Source: an uncultured Rhizobium sp.
GTDB taxonomy: Bacteria > Pseudomonadota > Alphaproteobacteria > Rhizobiales > Rhizobiaceae
Length of the DNA: 64,000 bases
NCBI GenBank assembly: GCA_945952315.1
Contig: CAMFIE010000009.1
Coordinates: forward strand, 62,001-126,000
Direction: 5' to 3'
The notes under the pieces were generated by a model. That model was not told the origin of the DNA, ran no database searches, and saw only the letters and a program-made list of their open reading frames with translations. Shown one piece after another: positions 8,594 through 18,654 of this stretch. Made by a program: the position numbers and the translations under genes. The first letter of the stretch is position 1. Each line of letters begins with the position of its first letter.

Positions 8594-11515
8594 ATGGCAG
8601 AAAAACAGTTCGCACTCGGCGGTTCGCGAGGCGTAGGCTTTGTCGAGGATGATGATCCTCTGGCGGAGCTTGCCCGGATCGTCGGTTTTCAGGAACAGCC
8701 TGCGGTGCAAGTCCGTCAGAGCGGCGAGGGGGAGAGCATTTCCCGCGAAGCCGTGCTCGCAGAGCTGCCGCCCGTTTCCATTTCCGCCCAGACCGCCTCT
8801 GCCCAGCAACCCAACCCCGTGGGTGATCTGGAAGATGAGCTTTTGCGCGCCTTCGAGGTTTATGATGCGCCGCGCGGCAATGCTCCGTCCGCACCTGTGC
8901 CGGATGTAAGGCCGGTTGCGCCGGTTGTTGCCCACGCAATGTCGGCGCCCGCAGCCCGCATCGAGCCCGCTTTCGGGGCTTCGGCTCCCGATGAAAACGA
9001 CGATCCGTTTGCCGCCCTTGCGGCCGTGGTGGCTGCCGAGCCGATTGCAGAGCGCCGCGTCATGGCACCGCCGCCAGCACCGCCAGCGTCTTTCGTCGCC
9101 AAGCCGGAATTTTCCATGGCCGGGCTGGAAGAAGAGCTGATGGAATCGCTGAACGAGGCCGCGCTTGCCATTCCGGCACCCGCGCCCGTGCAGGCTCCCG
9201 CGCCGGTCGTTTCCCCTCCGGTGACATTCACGCCGTCTCTGACGCAGGCCAATATGGTTCCGCGTGTACAGCGAACGAATTTTCCGCTTCAGGCTTCGGT
9301 TCGTTCCGAGCCGGTGATGGAAAAGCCGGTCTTGACGCCCGCGCCGGAGCCGGAAGAGCAGGCATCCATCGCCTGGGATCTGCCCGGATATGGCGTTGAA
9401 ACGGACCAGGCAGCCGCGGTGGAAATGCCGCGCGCCAGCGCCCCGGAAATCTCCTTGCTGGACGACGTTTCACGCTACGACCAGCCTCTCCAGAAAGCAG
9501 AGGCAGGACGCCGCGAGCCGGACTTCGACAGTGCCTTTTCGGCCCTTGATGCGGTTGCGTCATCCCCGGCACCGGTCGCAAAGCCGGATATGGACGACGT
9601 CTTCAACAATGCGGAATTCGAGCTGGACTTCGCCGATATCGAAGCGGAGCTTTCCAATATCGCCTTTGAAGATGAGCCGGTTGTCGCTGCACCGAAGGCG
9701 GAGGTTCTCACCCGGTTTGCGCCCGAGAGCGAACGCCGCGCCGTTGCATCGGCAGAGCCCTATTTTGCCGTGCGCGATCCCGAGCCGGTCAAGATCGTTG
9801 AGGCTCCGGCAGCCCATCGCACCCCCGAGCCGCAGCCGGTTGCGCCGGTCGAGCCGATTGCGGCCAGCCCCGTTTTTGCGGCTGCACCGGATGCGAGCAC
9901 CTTTGGTGACGTGAACGGTCCTTTTGATCCGACGCAGTTCTTTGAATCCGAAGAGGGTGTCGAGGCGCTTGCCGAGCTCGATGTGCCGGAAATTCCCGAG
10001 CACGTGGAAGATGAGCCTGCCGTCGTGGTTCCGGATTATGATCTGGATATTGATGCGGAAATGGCGAGCCTGTTCGAAAAACCGGTTGCGCGTGCGCCGG
10101 AACCGGTTTCTGCCCCCAAGGCTGCCGAGCAGCCGGTGAAGCCCGTTGCCGCCAACTGGGCGCGCGAGGGCTCGCAGCCGGTTCAGAAAAAGGTGCAGAT
10201 CGAAACCTTTGACGAGTTCGAGCGCGCGCTTGAAGACGATTTCCGCTCCATGCTCAGCCAGCCGCTGAAGCCTGCACAGGCCGGTTCTCCGGTTCCGCAG
10301 CCGCTTTCCGGAAACCGCGGTCTGGATCGGGGCACGTTCCGTTCGATCCTGATGGCGGCCGCCGCGACCGGCGTTGTCGCCGTGGTCGGGCTTGGTGGCT
10401 ACATGTATTTCAAGGATGGTGGTTCGGTTATCGGCTCCGGCGAGCCGCGCATCATCGCAGCGGACAAGGGGCCGGTGAAGGTCGTTCCCGAGAACAAGGG
10501 TGGCGTCACCGTTCCCAATCAGGACAAGGCTGTCTATGACCGTGTTGCGGGCAAGGAAGCTGAGACCGTCAAGCAGAGCACTCTCGTGACCACAGAGGAA
10601 GAGCCGCTCGACGTGGTGCAGAAGACGCTTGTGCCCGAAAACACCATCGATGCCGAGGCGGAGCAGCCGCCGATCGCGACGCCGGTGGAAGATACCCGTG
10701 ATGCACGCCTGTTGCCTGCCGATGGTGAGGCCCAGAGCCCGGGAACGGATGCCGAAGGCAATGCGCCGGGTGGTGTTGCCGTGCGCAAGGTGCGCACGAT
10801 GATCGTGAAAGCCGACGGCACGCTTGTGCCGCGCGAGGACCCCGCTCCCGAAGCCCAAACCCAGGACACGCAGGTCGCGGCTGCCGTGCCCGCACCATCT
10901 GCGGCACCGATTGGCGCGCCGACCCCGGATACGGATCTGCGCAGTCAGACGGAGAACGCCGCTGCTGCCACCGGACAGTCACCCGCTCCGGTGCCTGCAC
11001 CCGTTGAGACCGCAGCCGCGGCGCCGGAACAGCCCGCATCTGCCGAGGCTCTTGCAACCGTTGCAAACAGCGACGTACCCGTTACCGCTCCGGTTCGTAC
11101 CGTGAAGACCACCGCTGTTTCGGACAAGGCTCCGATCCCGACAGCGCGGCCTTCCGACCAGCCCGTCAATGTTGTCGGTGCTGTTACGGAAAACGGCAAT
11201 ATCCGCCCGGTTGAAACGCCAAAGCAGACGGCCTCCATCGATACGGCGGCGGCGGCACCGGCTCCTGCTTCCGGCTCCTATGGCATGCAGATCAGCTCGC
11301 TTCCGAGCGAATCCGATGCAAAGGCAACCATTCCGCGGATGGCCTCGAAATTCGGCAGCGTGCTTGGCGGTCGGTCGATCAGCATTCGCAAGGCCGATAT
11401 TCCGGGCAAGGGCACCTTCTATCGCCTGCGCGTGGATGTCGGTTCGAAGGCCGATGCTATTGCCCTTTGCAGCAAGCTGAAGGCTGCGGGCGGCACCTGC
11501 CTCGTTTCGAAGTAA
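8594..11515 (+). CDS. Large SPOR-domain membrane protein
   Basis: The product (973 aa) has a long acidic Ala/Pro/Glu-rich cytoplasmic part (roughly residues 1-580). One transmembrane helix follows at about 583-605, then a Pro/Ala-rich periplasmic linker, and a C-terminal SPOR domain at about 895-973. SPOR domains bind denuded septal peptidoglycan, so a role at the division site is inferred. The N-terminal motif DDDPLAELARIVG matches the rhizobial family next to argS and nagZ. The ATG at 8594 was preferred to the one at 8588 because homologues begin with a MA(D/E)KQ-like sequence. The cytoplasmic half has no recognised fold and is probably disordered. Confidence 0.88.
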   Translation: MAEKQFALGGSRGVGFVEDDDPLAELARIVGFQEQPAVQVRQSGEGESISREAVLAELPPVSISAQTASAQQPNPVGDLEDELLRAFEVYDAPRGNAPSAPVPDVRPVAPVVAHAMSAPAARIEPAFGASAPDENDDPFAALAAVVAAEPIAERRVMAPPPAPPASFVAKPEFSMAGLEEELMESLNEAALAIPAPAPVQAPAPVVSPPVTFTPSLTQANMVPRVQRTNFPLQASVRSEPVMEKPVLTPAPEPEEQASIAWDLPGYGVETDQAAAVEMPRASAPEISLLDDVSRYDQPLQKAEAGRREPDFDSAFSALDAVASSPAPVAKPDMDDVFNNAEFELDFADIEAELSNIAFEDEPVVAAPKAEVLTRFAPESERRAVASAEPYFAVRDPEPVKIVEAPAAHRTPEPQPVAPVEPIAASPVFAAAPDASTFGDVNGPFDPTQFFESEEGVEALAELDVPEIPEHVEDEPAVVVPDYDLDIDAEMASLFEKPVARAPEPVSAPKAAEQPVKPVAANWAREGSQPVQKKVQIETFDEFERALEDDFRSMLSQPLKPAQAGSPVPQPLSGNRGLDRGTFRSILMAAAATGVVAVVGLGGYMYFKDGGSVIGSGEPRIIAADKGPVKVVPENKGGVTVPNQDKAVYDRVAGKEAETVKQSTLVTTEEEPLDVVQKTLVPENTIDAEAEQPPIATPVEDTRDARLLPADGEAQSPGTDAEGNAPGGVAVRKVRTMIVKADGTLVPREDPAPEAQTQDTQVAAAVPAPSAAPIGAPTPDTDLRSQTENAAAATGQSPAPVPAPVETAAAAPEQPASAEALATVANSDVPVTAPVRTVKTTAVSDKAPIPTARPSDQPVNVVGAVTENGNIRPVETPKQTASIDTAAAAPAPASGSYGMQISSLPSESDAKATIPRMASKFGSVLGGRSISIRKADIPGKGTFYRLRVDVGSKADAIALCSKLKAAGGTCLVSK

Positions 11516-11536
11516 GGCTTGCAAAAAACGATGTGG

Positions 11537-11565
11537 AATGGCGGGGCAGGGCTCCGCCATTTTTC
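11537..11565 (+). terminator. Rho-independent terminator after the SPOR gene
   Basis: A perfect 8-bp stem (aatggcgg/ccgccatt) with a 9-base loop is followed by TTTT. Confidence 0.75.
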
Positions 11566-11650
11566 GTTTGGTGTCACGCTTCTGGTGGAAAGTCGCGAAA
11601 TCGGCTTGTGATCTTCTCGCAATTTCCTCTCGCGCCCGTATGATTCGGGC

Positions 11651-12664
11651 ATGACCGAATCAAAAGCACTCATCCTTGGCTGTAGCGGCCTTTCCCTCAC
11701 CCCGGACGAAAAGGCCTTCTACAGGGAACATCGGCCCTGGGGGTTCATCCTGTTTGGCCGCAATATCGGCGATGCAGTGCAGATTACCGATCTGATCGCG
11801 GAAATGCGCGAAAGCGTCGGCTGGCATGCGCCGGTGCTGATCGATCAGGAGGGAGGACGGGTTCAGCGCATCAAGCCGCCGATCCTTCAGGCCTATCCCT
11901 CCGCTCAGGTTCTGGGCGATATCTACCGGCAGGATCGGGAAAAGGGTATTCGCGCCGCCTGGCTGATGTCTCGGCTGCATGCCTTCGATCTTACCCGCTT
12001 CGGCTTCACCATGGATTGCCTGCCGGTGCTGGATGTGCCGGTGGAAGGGGCAAGCAATGTGATCGGAACCCGGGCCTATGGCTTTGATCCGGTGACCGTC
12101 ACAGAGATGGGCAGGGCGGCCTCCGCAGGGCTCAAGGCGGGCGGCATGCTATCCTGCATGAAGCACATGCCGGGCCATGGCCGTGGCATGGCCGACAGCC
12201 ATCACGATCTGCCGGTTGTTTCCGCTTCGCTCGAAGAACTCGATGCCCATGATTTTGCGCCCTTCCGCGCCATGCGGGATGAACCCTGCGCCATGAGCTG
12301 CCATGTGGTGTTTTCCGCCATTGATCCGAATGCGCCGGCCACGATTTCCCGCACGGTGATCGACGAGATCATCCGCAAGCGGATCGGTTTTGATGGTCTG
12401 CTGATCTCGGATGACAGCTCGATGAATGCGCTGAAGGGAACGCTGGGCGAGCGGGCGAAAAACATCGCCTCGAATGGCTGCGATATCGTTCTGCATTGCA
12501 ATGGCGTGATGGAGGAAATGCAGCAGGTGGTGGCGAATGTGAAGGTGCTCGCAGGTGAGGCGAAGCGTCGGGCCGAGCAGGCGCTCGCCTCGATTGCCCC
12601 GCCGGACGGCAGCGACGAGGACGCCATCCGCGCCGAGTTCAACGCCATGCTGCCCATCGCGTGA
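11651..12664 (+). CDS. nagZ: Beta-N-acetylglucosaminidase (glycoside hydrolase family 3)
   Basis: NagZ removes N-acetylglucosamine from anhydromuropeptides during cytoplasmic peptidoglycan recycling (337 aa, no signal peptide). Diagnostic features are the KHMPGHG motif, the SHHDLPVV loop carrying the His-Asp dyad that acts as acid/base, and the ISDDSSM segment with the nucleophilic aspartate. The stop codon is followed after 10 bases by scpA, so the two are probably co-transcribed. Confidence 0.95.
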   Translation: MTESKALILGCSGLSLTPDEKAFYREHRPWGFILFGRNIGDAVQITDLIAEMRESVGWHAPVLIDQEGGRVQRIKPPILQAYPSAQVLGDIYRQDREKGIRAAWLMSRLHAFDLTRFGFTMDCLPVLDVPVEGASNVIGTRAYGFDPVTVTEMGRAASAGLKAGGMLSCMKHMPGHGRGMADSHHDLPVVSASLEELDAHDFAPFRAMRDEPCAMSCHVVFSAIDPNAPATISRTVIDEIIRKRIGFDGLLISDDSSMNALKGTLGERAKNIASNGCDIVLHCNGVMEEMQQVVANVKVLAGEAKRRAEQALASIAPPDGSDEDAIRAEFNAMLPIA

Positions 12665-12674
12665 GGGCCTGATC

Positions 12675-13538
12675 ATGGCGGCAGGCCGGGGCAGGGGCGC
12701 GGATGGATCGGCCAATACACCGATGGAGCGGCTGTGGAGCAGTGATGCCGAAGAGCGCGCGAGCACCGATCCGGCGCTGATCATCGATGTCGCCGGCTTC
12801 GAAGGGCCGCTTGATCTTCTCCTGCATCTTGCCCGTTCGCAAAAGGTTGATCTTGCCCGGATTTCCGTGCTGGCACTGGCCGAGCAATATCTGGAATTCG
12901 TGGAAAGCGCGCGCAAGGTGCGCATCGAGCTTGCTGCCGATTATCTGGTCATGGCTGCCTGGCTCGCCTTCCTGAAATCGCGGCTTCTCATTCCCCAGCA
13001 GGTGAAGGACGAGGGGCCGAGCGGCGAGGAAATGGCCGCCACGCTCGCCTTCCGGCTGAAGCGGCTGGAGGCGATGCGCACGGCTGCCGAACGGCTGATC
13101 AACCGCGACCGGCTGGGACGGGATTTCTTCGCACGCGGTGCGCCAGAGCATATTCCCGAAACGAAGCGATCCGCCTATGAGGCGAGCCTCTACGATCTTC
13201 TGACGGCTTATGCCTCGCTTCGCCAGAGGCAGGCGATCACGCAGGTCACCATCGAGCGGCGGCGGGTGTGGTCGCTGGCCGATGCGCGCGGCATCCTCAA
13301 CCGGTTGATCGGCGAAATGCCGGACTGGACCTCGCTGGACAGCTATCTGCTGCAATATCTCACCCAGCCGCAGGATCGGGCAACCGCGATTGCAAGCGCC
13401 TTTGCCGCTTCGCTGGAAATGGTGCGGGAGGGCAGCCTCGAAATCCGGCAGGAGGGCGCCTTCGCTCCGATCTACATGCGCAAGGGGCAGGCTGTTCGCC
13501 CGGCGCTGAAATCAGTGGAGGTGCCACATGGAGAATGA
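12675..13538 (+). CDS. scpA: Segregation and condensation protein A
   Basis: ScpA is the kleisin subunit of the SMC-ScpA-ScpB complex that compacts and segregates chromosomes (287 aa). The N-terminal kleisin motif FEGPLDLLLHL and the helical segment through AADYLVMAAWLAFLKSRLL are clear, and a winged-helix region lies at the C-terminus. The start is the first ATG after nagZ; a later ATG at 12723 (MERLW) is possible. It overlaps scpB by 11 bases. Confidence 0.94.
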   Translation: MAAGRGRGADGSANTPMERLWSSDAEERASTDPALIIDVAGFEGPLDLLLHLARSQKVDLARISVLALAEQYLEFVESARKVRIELAADYLVMAAWLAFLKSRLLIPQQVKDEGPSGEEMAATLAFRLKRLEAMRTAAERLINRDRLGRDFFARGAPEHIPETKRSAYEASLYDLLTAYASLRQRQAITQVTIERRRVWSLADARGILNRLIGEMPDWTSLDSYLLQYLTQPQDRATAIASAFAASLEMVREGSLEIRQEGAFAPIYMRKGQAVRPALKSVEVPHGE

Positions 13539-14232
13539 GGACCTGCACAATCCCGAGAGCAGCGCATCGCGGCTCGATGCGGTGTTCATGGAAGCCAAGC
13601 GGATCGCGGAAGCGCTGGTTTTTGCCTCCGCCCAGCCGGTTGCGGAAAGCTATCTGCGCGACCGCTTACCCGCACAGGTGGAGGTGCGCCGGGTCATGGA
13701 GGCGCTGAAGGCGGATTACCAGTCGCGCGGCGTCAATCTCGTTCAGGTGGGCGAGCAATGGGCCTTCAGAACCGCCAGCGACCTCTCCTTCTTCATCCGC
13801 ACGGATCAGGACGAGGTGAAGAAGCTATCCCGGGCCGCGCTGGAAGTCCTGTCGATCATTGCCTATCACCAGCCGGTGACACGGGCGGAGATCGAGGATA
13901 TCCGCGGCGTGCAGACCTCGCGCGGCACGCTGGATGTGCTTCTGGAGGCGGGTTGGGTGCGGTTTCGCGGGCGAAGGCGCACACCGGGCCGTCCGGTGAC
14001 ACTCGGAACGACGGCCGATTTTCTCGATCATTTCGGACTGGAGGAACTGCGCGATTTGCCGGGTGTGGAAGAGCTGCGGGGCGCAGGGCTGCTGTCTTCG
14101 CGCATCCCGTCAAATTTCCAGGTTCCGCTGCCCCTCATGCAGGAAGAGCTTGCCGAGGATGAGGACCCGATCACCCAGCTCGACCTTGAAGAGCTCGGCC
14201 TCTTGACACCGGGTGGAGAACCGGACCAATAA
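13528..14232 (+). CDS. scpB: Segregation and condensation protein B
   Basis: ScpB is the winged-helix dimer partner of ScpA in the SMC complex (234 aa). The motifs EALVFASAQPV and LEVLSIIAYHQPVTRAEIE, with the RGV(Q/N) segment, are family signatures. A GGAGG ribosome binding site sits inside the end of scpA, and the 11-base overlap suggests translational coupling. The acidic C-terminal tail after the second winged helix is poorly conserved. Confidence 0.94.
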   Translation: MENEDLHNPESSASRLDAVFMEAKRIAEALVFASAQPVAESYLRDRLPAQVEVRRVMEALKADYQSRGVNLVQVGEQWAFRTASDLSFFIRTDQDEVKKLSRAALEVLSIIAYHQPVTRAEIEDIRGVQTSRGTLDVLLEAGWVRFRGRRRTPGRPVTLGTTADFLDHFGLEELRDLPGVEELRGAGLLSSRIPSNFQVPLPLMQEELAEDEDPITQLDLEELGLLTPGGEPDQ

Positions 14233-14295
14233 AGTCATGTTTTTCAAGTTCCGCCTTCCTCTAGGGAAAAGCGGCCCCGGAGTGAGTAGGCGGGA

Positions 14296-15426
14296 ATGGT
14301 ACCGGACAGGCAGTTGGCGCAGGGCACGCAGGCGAGGCGGACGGCCGGTGTTACCTTTGCAGCACGCCTGACCTTCGAGAACATCCGCCATTCCTATCAC
14401 GGCAAGGAAACCATCAAGGGCGTTTCGCTGACGGCCGAGCCGGGCGAAGTCCTGTGCCTGCTTGGCCCCTCCGGTTCGGGCAAGACGACGCTGCTCAGGA
14501 TTGCGGCGGGTATCGAAACCCAGAGCCACGGACGTCTGTTGCTGAACGGGCAGGAGATTGCCGGACCCGGCCTTTATGTGCCGCCGGAAAAACGCGGTAT
14601 CGGCCTGATGTTTCAGGATTTCGCGCTTTTTCCCCATATGACCATTCTGGATAATGTACGCTTTGGCCTCACAGCCCTTCCGAAGGATGAGGCGGTGGCA
14701 GAGGCGCGGCTGGCGCTGGAGCGTGTCGGGCTTTCCCGCTACGCCGACAACTATCCGCATGCGCTTTCGGGAGGCGAGCAGCAGCGCGTGGCGCTTGCCC
14801 GGGCACTCGCGCCCCGACCGGGCGTGTTGCTGATGGATGAGCCCTTTTCCGGCCTTGATTCCCGTCTAAAAGACACCATCCGCGCCGATACGCTGGCCAT
14901 CCTGCGGGAAACACGCGCGACGGCAATCGTTGTCACCCATGATGCGGAAGAAGCGATGCGCATGGCAGACCGGATTGCCTTGCTGCGTGACGGACAACTG
15001 GTGCAGGTCGGCTCTGCCGATGATCTTTACCGCCGCCCGCAGGATCTGTTCACCGCCGCTTTCTTCTCCGAGATCAACGAGTTTGACAGCGTCGTGGAGG
15101 GCGGGTGCGCTGAAACGCCGCTGGGCAGCGCGACTGCTGCCGGGCTGGCGGACGGCACGAAAGTTTCGGTGGCTGTCCGGCTTTCAGGCGTTTCCGTTCT
15201 GCCGGAAGGCGGCCCTATTCCGGCCCGTATTGTTGCCAGGCGCTTTCTCGGTGTCGTGGAATTGCTCAGTCTTGCCGTTCCCGGAAGCGAGCAGCCGATC
15301 CGGGCCCGAATTCGCGCCGATCAGCTTGCGCCCGGTGCGAAAGACGTTACGGTGCAGGTTAACCCACAGGCGATTTTGGTGTTTGAAAAAGCCGATCAAA
15401 CACCTTACATGAACACGAGTTTATAA
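14296..15426 (+). CDS. ABC transporter ATP-binding protein (FbpC/PotA type), orphan
   Basis: This is a cytoplasmic ATPase of an importer of the iron/spermidine/putrescine class (376 aa). It has Walker [10 protein letters not shown] at residues 57-65, a Q-loop in [11 protein letters not shown], the signature LSGGEQQR, Walker [13 protein letters not shown], the H-loop VVTHD and a C-terminal TOBE-like regulatory domain. No permease or binding-protein gene is visible in the window, so its partners are elsewhere or it works otherwise. The gene lies 63 bases after scpB and ends only 14 bases before tatA, so it is probably co-transcribed with tatABC. The substrate cannot be assigned. Confidence 0.87.
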   Translation: MVPDRQLAQGTQARRTAGVTFAARLTFENIRHSYHGKETIKGVSLTAEPGEVLCLLGPSGSGKTTLLRIAAGIETQSHGRLLLNGQEIAGPGLYVPPEKRGIGLMFQDFALFPHMTILDNVRFGLTALPKDEAVAEARLALERVGLSRYADNYPHALSGGEQQRVALARALAPRPGVLLMDEPFSGLDSRLKDTIRADTLAILRETRATAIVVTHDAEEAMRMADRIALLRDGQLVQVGSADDLYRRPQDLFTAAFFSEINEFDSVVEGGCAETPLGSATAAGLADGTKVSVAVRLSGVSVLPEGGPIPARIVARRFLGVVELLSLAVPGSEQPIRARIRADQLAPGAKDVTVQVNPQAILVFEKADQTPYMNTSL

Positions 15427-15440
15427 GAGGGAGAGTATCC

Positions 15441-15635
15441 ATGGGTTCGTTTAGCATCTGGCACTGGATGATCGTGCTTGCGATCGTTCTTCTCATGTTT
15501 GGCCGCGGCAAGATCCCGGAACTCATGGGCGATGTCGCCAAGGGCATCAAGAACTTCAAGAAGGGCATGGCTGACGACGACGCTCCGTCGGATAACGCCA
15601 AGACCGTGGAACACAAGGCAGACGAAGCAAAGTAA
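15441..15635 (+). CDS. tatA: Sec-independent protein translocase TatA
   Basis: TatA is the small pore-forming subunit of the twin-arginine translocase, which exports folded proteins (64 aa). It has one N-terminal transmembrane helix, the FGRGK(I/L)PELMGD hinge and an amphipathic helix (IKNFKKGM), then a short charged tail. A strong GAGGGAGAG ribosome binding site precedes the ATG. Confidence 0.96.
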   Translation: MGSFSIWHWMIVLAIVLLMFGRGKIPELMGDVAKGIKNFKKGMADDDAPSDNAKTVEHKADEAK

Positions 15636-15764
15636 GCCTTTGCGAATTGTATGGCGCAGGACGGATTTGAGCCTGCGCGACAGGTCTGACTTCGTCGGAA
15701 CAGCTCCTGGCCCCCCTGTGCCAGAGCCTATCCGGCCATAAACCCGGCTTCAGGAGCCCAAGTC

Positions 15765-16379
15765 ATGCTCGATATCGGCTGGTCCGAGATTTTGGTCATC
15801 GCGGTCGTGCTGATCGTCGTGGTGGGTCCGAAAGACCTGCCGCCGATGTTGCGTGCCTTCGGGCGCATGTCGCGGAAGTTCACCGCGATGGCAGCAGATT
15901 TCCGCAAGCAGTTCGATGATGCGCTGAACGAAAATGACATGGGGGATCTGCGCAAGACGATCTCCGACGTCCAGCGCATGCATCCGGCCAATGCCATTCG
16001 CGAAGCGATGACGCCCTTGCGTCAGGCGGCGGATGACCTGAAGGCGGATATTCGAAAGACAGTGGAAGCCCCTCCGGCAGCCGCAAGCCCGGCTCCGGCG
16101 GTGGCTGCGGAAACCGTGGCACCCGTGGTTGCGGCAACAGACGTTCCGGTGGCTGCGCCAGCAATTTCGCCCGCTGCCGTTGCAGCTGTGCTTCCTGCCG
16201 CTGAAAAGCCGAAGCGCAAGGCAAAGACGAAGCCTGAAACGCAGGCCGTGGCCGCGCCAGTCGAGGAGCCGGTAAAGAAGGCATCGCCGCGCAAGAAGGT
16301 TGCTCCCGCCGTCGGCCCGGTCGCGGTCAGCGAAACCAAGCCCAAGAAAAAGACTGCACCCAAGAAGGATGAGGCATGA
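15765..16379 (+). CDS. tatB: Sec-independent protein translocase TatB
   Basis: TatB forms the substrate receptor with TatC (204 aa). The N-terminus has the transmembrane helix of the form MLDIGWSEILVIAVV with the conserved glutamate at position 8, then the GPKDLP hinge and a long amphipathic helix. The last hundred residues are an Ala/Pro/Lys-rich, probably disordered tail, as in other alphaproteobacteria. The stop overlaps the tatC start (ATGA). The 129-bp gap after tatA holds no other gene. Confidence 0.95.
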   Translation: MLDIGWSEILVIAVVLIVVVGPKDLPPMLRAFGRMSRKFTAMAADFRKQFDDALNENDMGDLRKTISDVQRMHPANAIREAMTPLRQAADDLKADIRKTVEAPPAAASPAPAVAAETVAPVVAATDVPVAAPAISPAAVAAVLPAAEKPKRKAKTKPETQAVAAPVEEPVKKASPRKKVAPAVGPVAVSETKPKKKTAPKKDEA

Positions 16380-17200
16380 TCGGCGATATCGAAGACAAGC
16401 CGCAGCCGTTGCTTGAGCACCTGATCGAACTTCGCAGGCGGCTGATCTGGTCGCTTGGCGCGTTCTTTGTCGCCTTTCTGGTGAGCTTCTACTTCGCCAA
16501 GCACATCTTCAACTATCTGGTATTCCCCTACAAATGGGCGGTCCAGTGGGCCGGGCTGGACATCGCGAAATCGGAGCTGATCTATACGGCGCCGCAGGAG
16601 TTCTTCTTCACGCAGGTGAAGGTCTCCATGTTCACCGCCATGGTTTTCGCCTTTCCGGTGATTGCGGCACAGATTTACAAATTCGTGGCTCCGGGCCTGT
16701 ACAAGAACGAGCGCGCGGCCTTTCTGCCCTTTCTGATTGCCTCACCGATCCTGTTTCTGATGGGCGCGGCGCTGGTCTACTTCTTCTTTACGCCGATGGT
16801 CATGTGGTTCTTCCTTGCCATGCAGCAGAAGCCGGAAGCAGGCCAGGTGGCGATTTCGCTAATGCCGAAGGTGTCGGAATATCTCAGCCTGATCATGACG
16901 CTGGTGTTTTCCTTCGGTCTGGTGTTCCAGCTGCCGGTGATCACCTCGCTTTTGGCGCGGGTTGGCATCGTCACGTCCAAGGGACTTGCCGAAAAGCGCA
17001 AATATGCGATCGTGATCGCCTTCATCGTCGCAGCCATTCTTACCCCGCCGGACCCGATGTCCCAGATCGGCCTTGCGCTGCCTTCGATCCTTCTCTACGA
17101 AATCTCTATCTATGCCGCCCGACTCATCGAGCGGAACAGGGAAAGGGACGAGCTCGCCCGGGCCAACGTACAGGCGCAAGAGGCAGAGCCCGAAGCATGA
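16376..17200 (+). CDS. tatC: Sec-independent protein translocase TatC
   Basis: TatC is the six-helix membrane protein that recognises twin-arginine signal peptides (274 aa). The N-terminal HLIELRRRL motif and the long periplasmic loop containing FFTQVKVS are diagnostic, and six hydrophobic segments are present. It is translationally coupled to tatB through an ATGA overlap and followed by a strong terminator. Confidence 0.97.
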   Translation: MIGDIEDKPQPLLEHLIELRRRLIWSLGAFFVAFLVSFYFAKHIFNYLVFPYKWAVQWAGLDIAKSELIYTAPQEFFFTQVKVSMFTAMVFAFPVIAAQIYKFVAPGLYKNERAAFLPFLIASPILFLMGAALVYFFFTPMVMWFFLAMQQKPEAGQVAISLMPKVSEYLSLIMTLVFSFGLVFQLPVITSLLARVGIVTSKGLAEKRKYAIVIAFIVAAILTPPDPMSQIGLALPSILLYEISIYAARLIERNRERDELARANVQAQEAEPEA

Positions 17201-17251
17201 TGCCGCGGGGCACGCGATGTGCCCCATCCTGACGCTTTCCGTTCCTGTTTC

Positions 17252-17282
17252 AGGCGGCGCATCCTTGGGCGCCGCCTTTTTC
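17252..17282 (+). terminator. Rho-independent terminator after tatC
   Basis: A perfect 9-bp stem (aggcggcgc/gcgccgcct) with an 8-base loop is followed by TTTTT. It closes the tat transcript ahead of serS. Confidence 0.88.
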
Positions 17283-17313
17283 ATGGCCCCTTTATTTGAA
17301 GTTTGGAACGACG

Positions 17314-18597
17314 ATGCTTGATATCAAATGGATTCGCGAAAACGCCGCCGATCTGGACGCCGCCCTTGAAAAGCGCGGCGCTGCTCCGCTGGCCGCCGAG
17401 GTTATCGCGCTGGACGAGAAGCGCCGGGCCGCCGTACAGTCGCTCCAGGATATGCAGTCGCGCCGCAACGCCGCCTCCAAGGAAATCGGCGTCGCCATGG
17501 GTCAGAAGGATATGGCCCGCGCAGACGCGCTGAAGGCAGAGGTGGCCCAGCTCAAGGATACGATGCCTGCCCGCGAGGAGGAGGAGCGTCAGCTTACTGC
17601 CGCGCTCAACGATCTCCTGTCGCGCATTCCGAACGTCCCGATGGAGGATGTGCCGGTCGGCGCTGACGAGCATGGCAATGTGGTTGCCCGCATGCATGGT
17701 GAAAAGCCGCGTTTCAATTTTCCGGCGCTTGAGCATTTCGATATCGGCGAAGGCCTCGGCTACATGGATTTCGAAGGCGCGGCCCGGCTTTCCGGCGCCC
17801 GCTTCACGGTGCTGAAGGGCCAGCTCGCGCGGCTCGAGCGGGCGCTTGGCCAGTTCATGCTCGATATGCATACCAACGAGCACGGCTATACCGAGGTCAA
17901 TCCGCCGCTTCTGGTGCGCGATGAGGCCATGTATGGCACCGGCCAGCTGCCGAAATTTGCGGAAGACCTGTTCCAGACCACCGACGGCCGCTGGCTGATC
18001 CCGACCGCGGAAGTTTCGCTCACCAATTTGGTGAACGGCACGGTCATCGATCAGGACAAGCTGCCCTTCCGCTATGCCGCGCTCACGCCGTGCTTCCGTT
18101 CGGAAGCGGGATCTGCGGGCCGCGACACGCGCGGCATGCTGCGTCAGCACCAGTTCATGAAATGCGAGCTCGTGTCGATCACCGATGCGGAAACGGCCGT
18201 GGACGAGCACGAGCGGATGACCGCTTCTGCCGAAAACGTGCTGAAGCGCCTTGGACTGCATTTCCGCACCATGACGCTGTGCACCGGCGATATGGGCTTC
18301 GGCTCGCGCAAGACCTACGATATCGAGGTCTGGCTGCCGGGCCAGAATGCCTATCGCGAAATTTCGTCCTGCTCGGTCTGCGGTGATTTTCAGGGCCGCC
18401 GCATGAATGCACGCTACCGCGCATCGGCTGACAAGAGCCTGCGCTTTGTCCATACGCTGAATGGTTCGGGCGTGGCGGTTGGCCGTGCGCTGATCGCCGT
18501 TCTCGAAAACTACCAGAATGCCGATGGTTCGGTCACCGTGCCGGATGCGCTGGTGCCGTATATGGGCGGCCTGAAGAAGATCGAGAAGGCAAGCTGA
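17314..18597 (+). CDS. serS: Seryl-tRNA synthetase
   Basis: This class II synthetase charges tRNA-Ser (427 aa). It begins [10 protein letters not shown], has the long N-terminal coiled-coil arm that grips the tRNA variable arm, motif 2 in [14 protein letters not shown] and motif 3 in [18 protein letters not shown]. The start was moved to the ATG of the conserved MLDI sequence. surE follows after 57 bases. Confidence 0.97.
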   Translation: MLDIKWIRENAADLDAALEKRGAAPLAAEVIALDEKRRAAVQSLQDMQSRRNAASKEIGVAMGQKDMARADALKAEVAQLKDTMPAREEEERQLTAALNDLLSRIPNVPMEDVPVGADEHGNVVARMHGEKPRFNFPALEHFDIGEGLGYMDFEGAARLSGARFTVLKGQLARLERALGQFMLDMHTNEHGYTEVNPPLLVRDEAMYGTGQLPKFAEDLFQTTDGRWLIPTAEVSLTNLVNGTVIDQDKLPFRYAALTPCFRSEAGSAGRDTRGMLRQHQFMKCELVSITDAETAVDEHERMTASAENVLKRLGLHFRTMTLCTGDMGFGSRKTYDIEVWLPGQNAYREISSCSVCGDFQGRRMNARYRASADKSLRFVHTLNGSGVAVGRALIAVLENYQNADGSVTVPDALVPYMGGLKKIEKAS

Positions 18598-18654
18598 TTA
18601 TTTAACCTGCGACAGTGGCCTTGGGGCGGCTGTGGCGAAAGGGAACAGGCGGGC

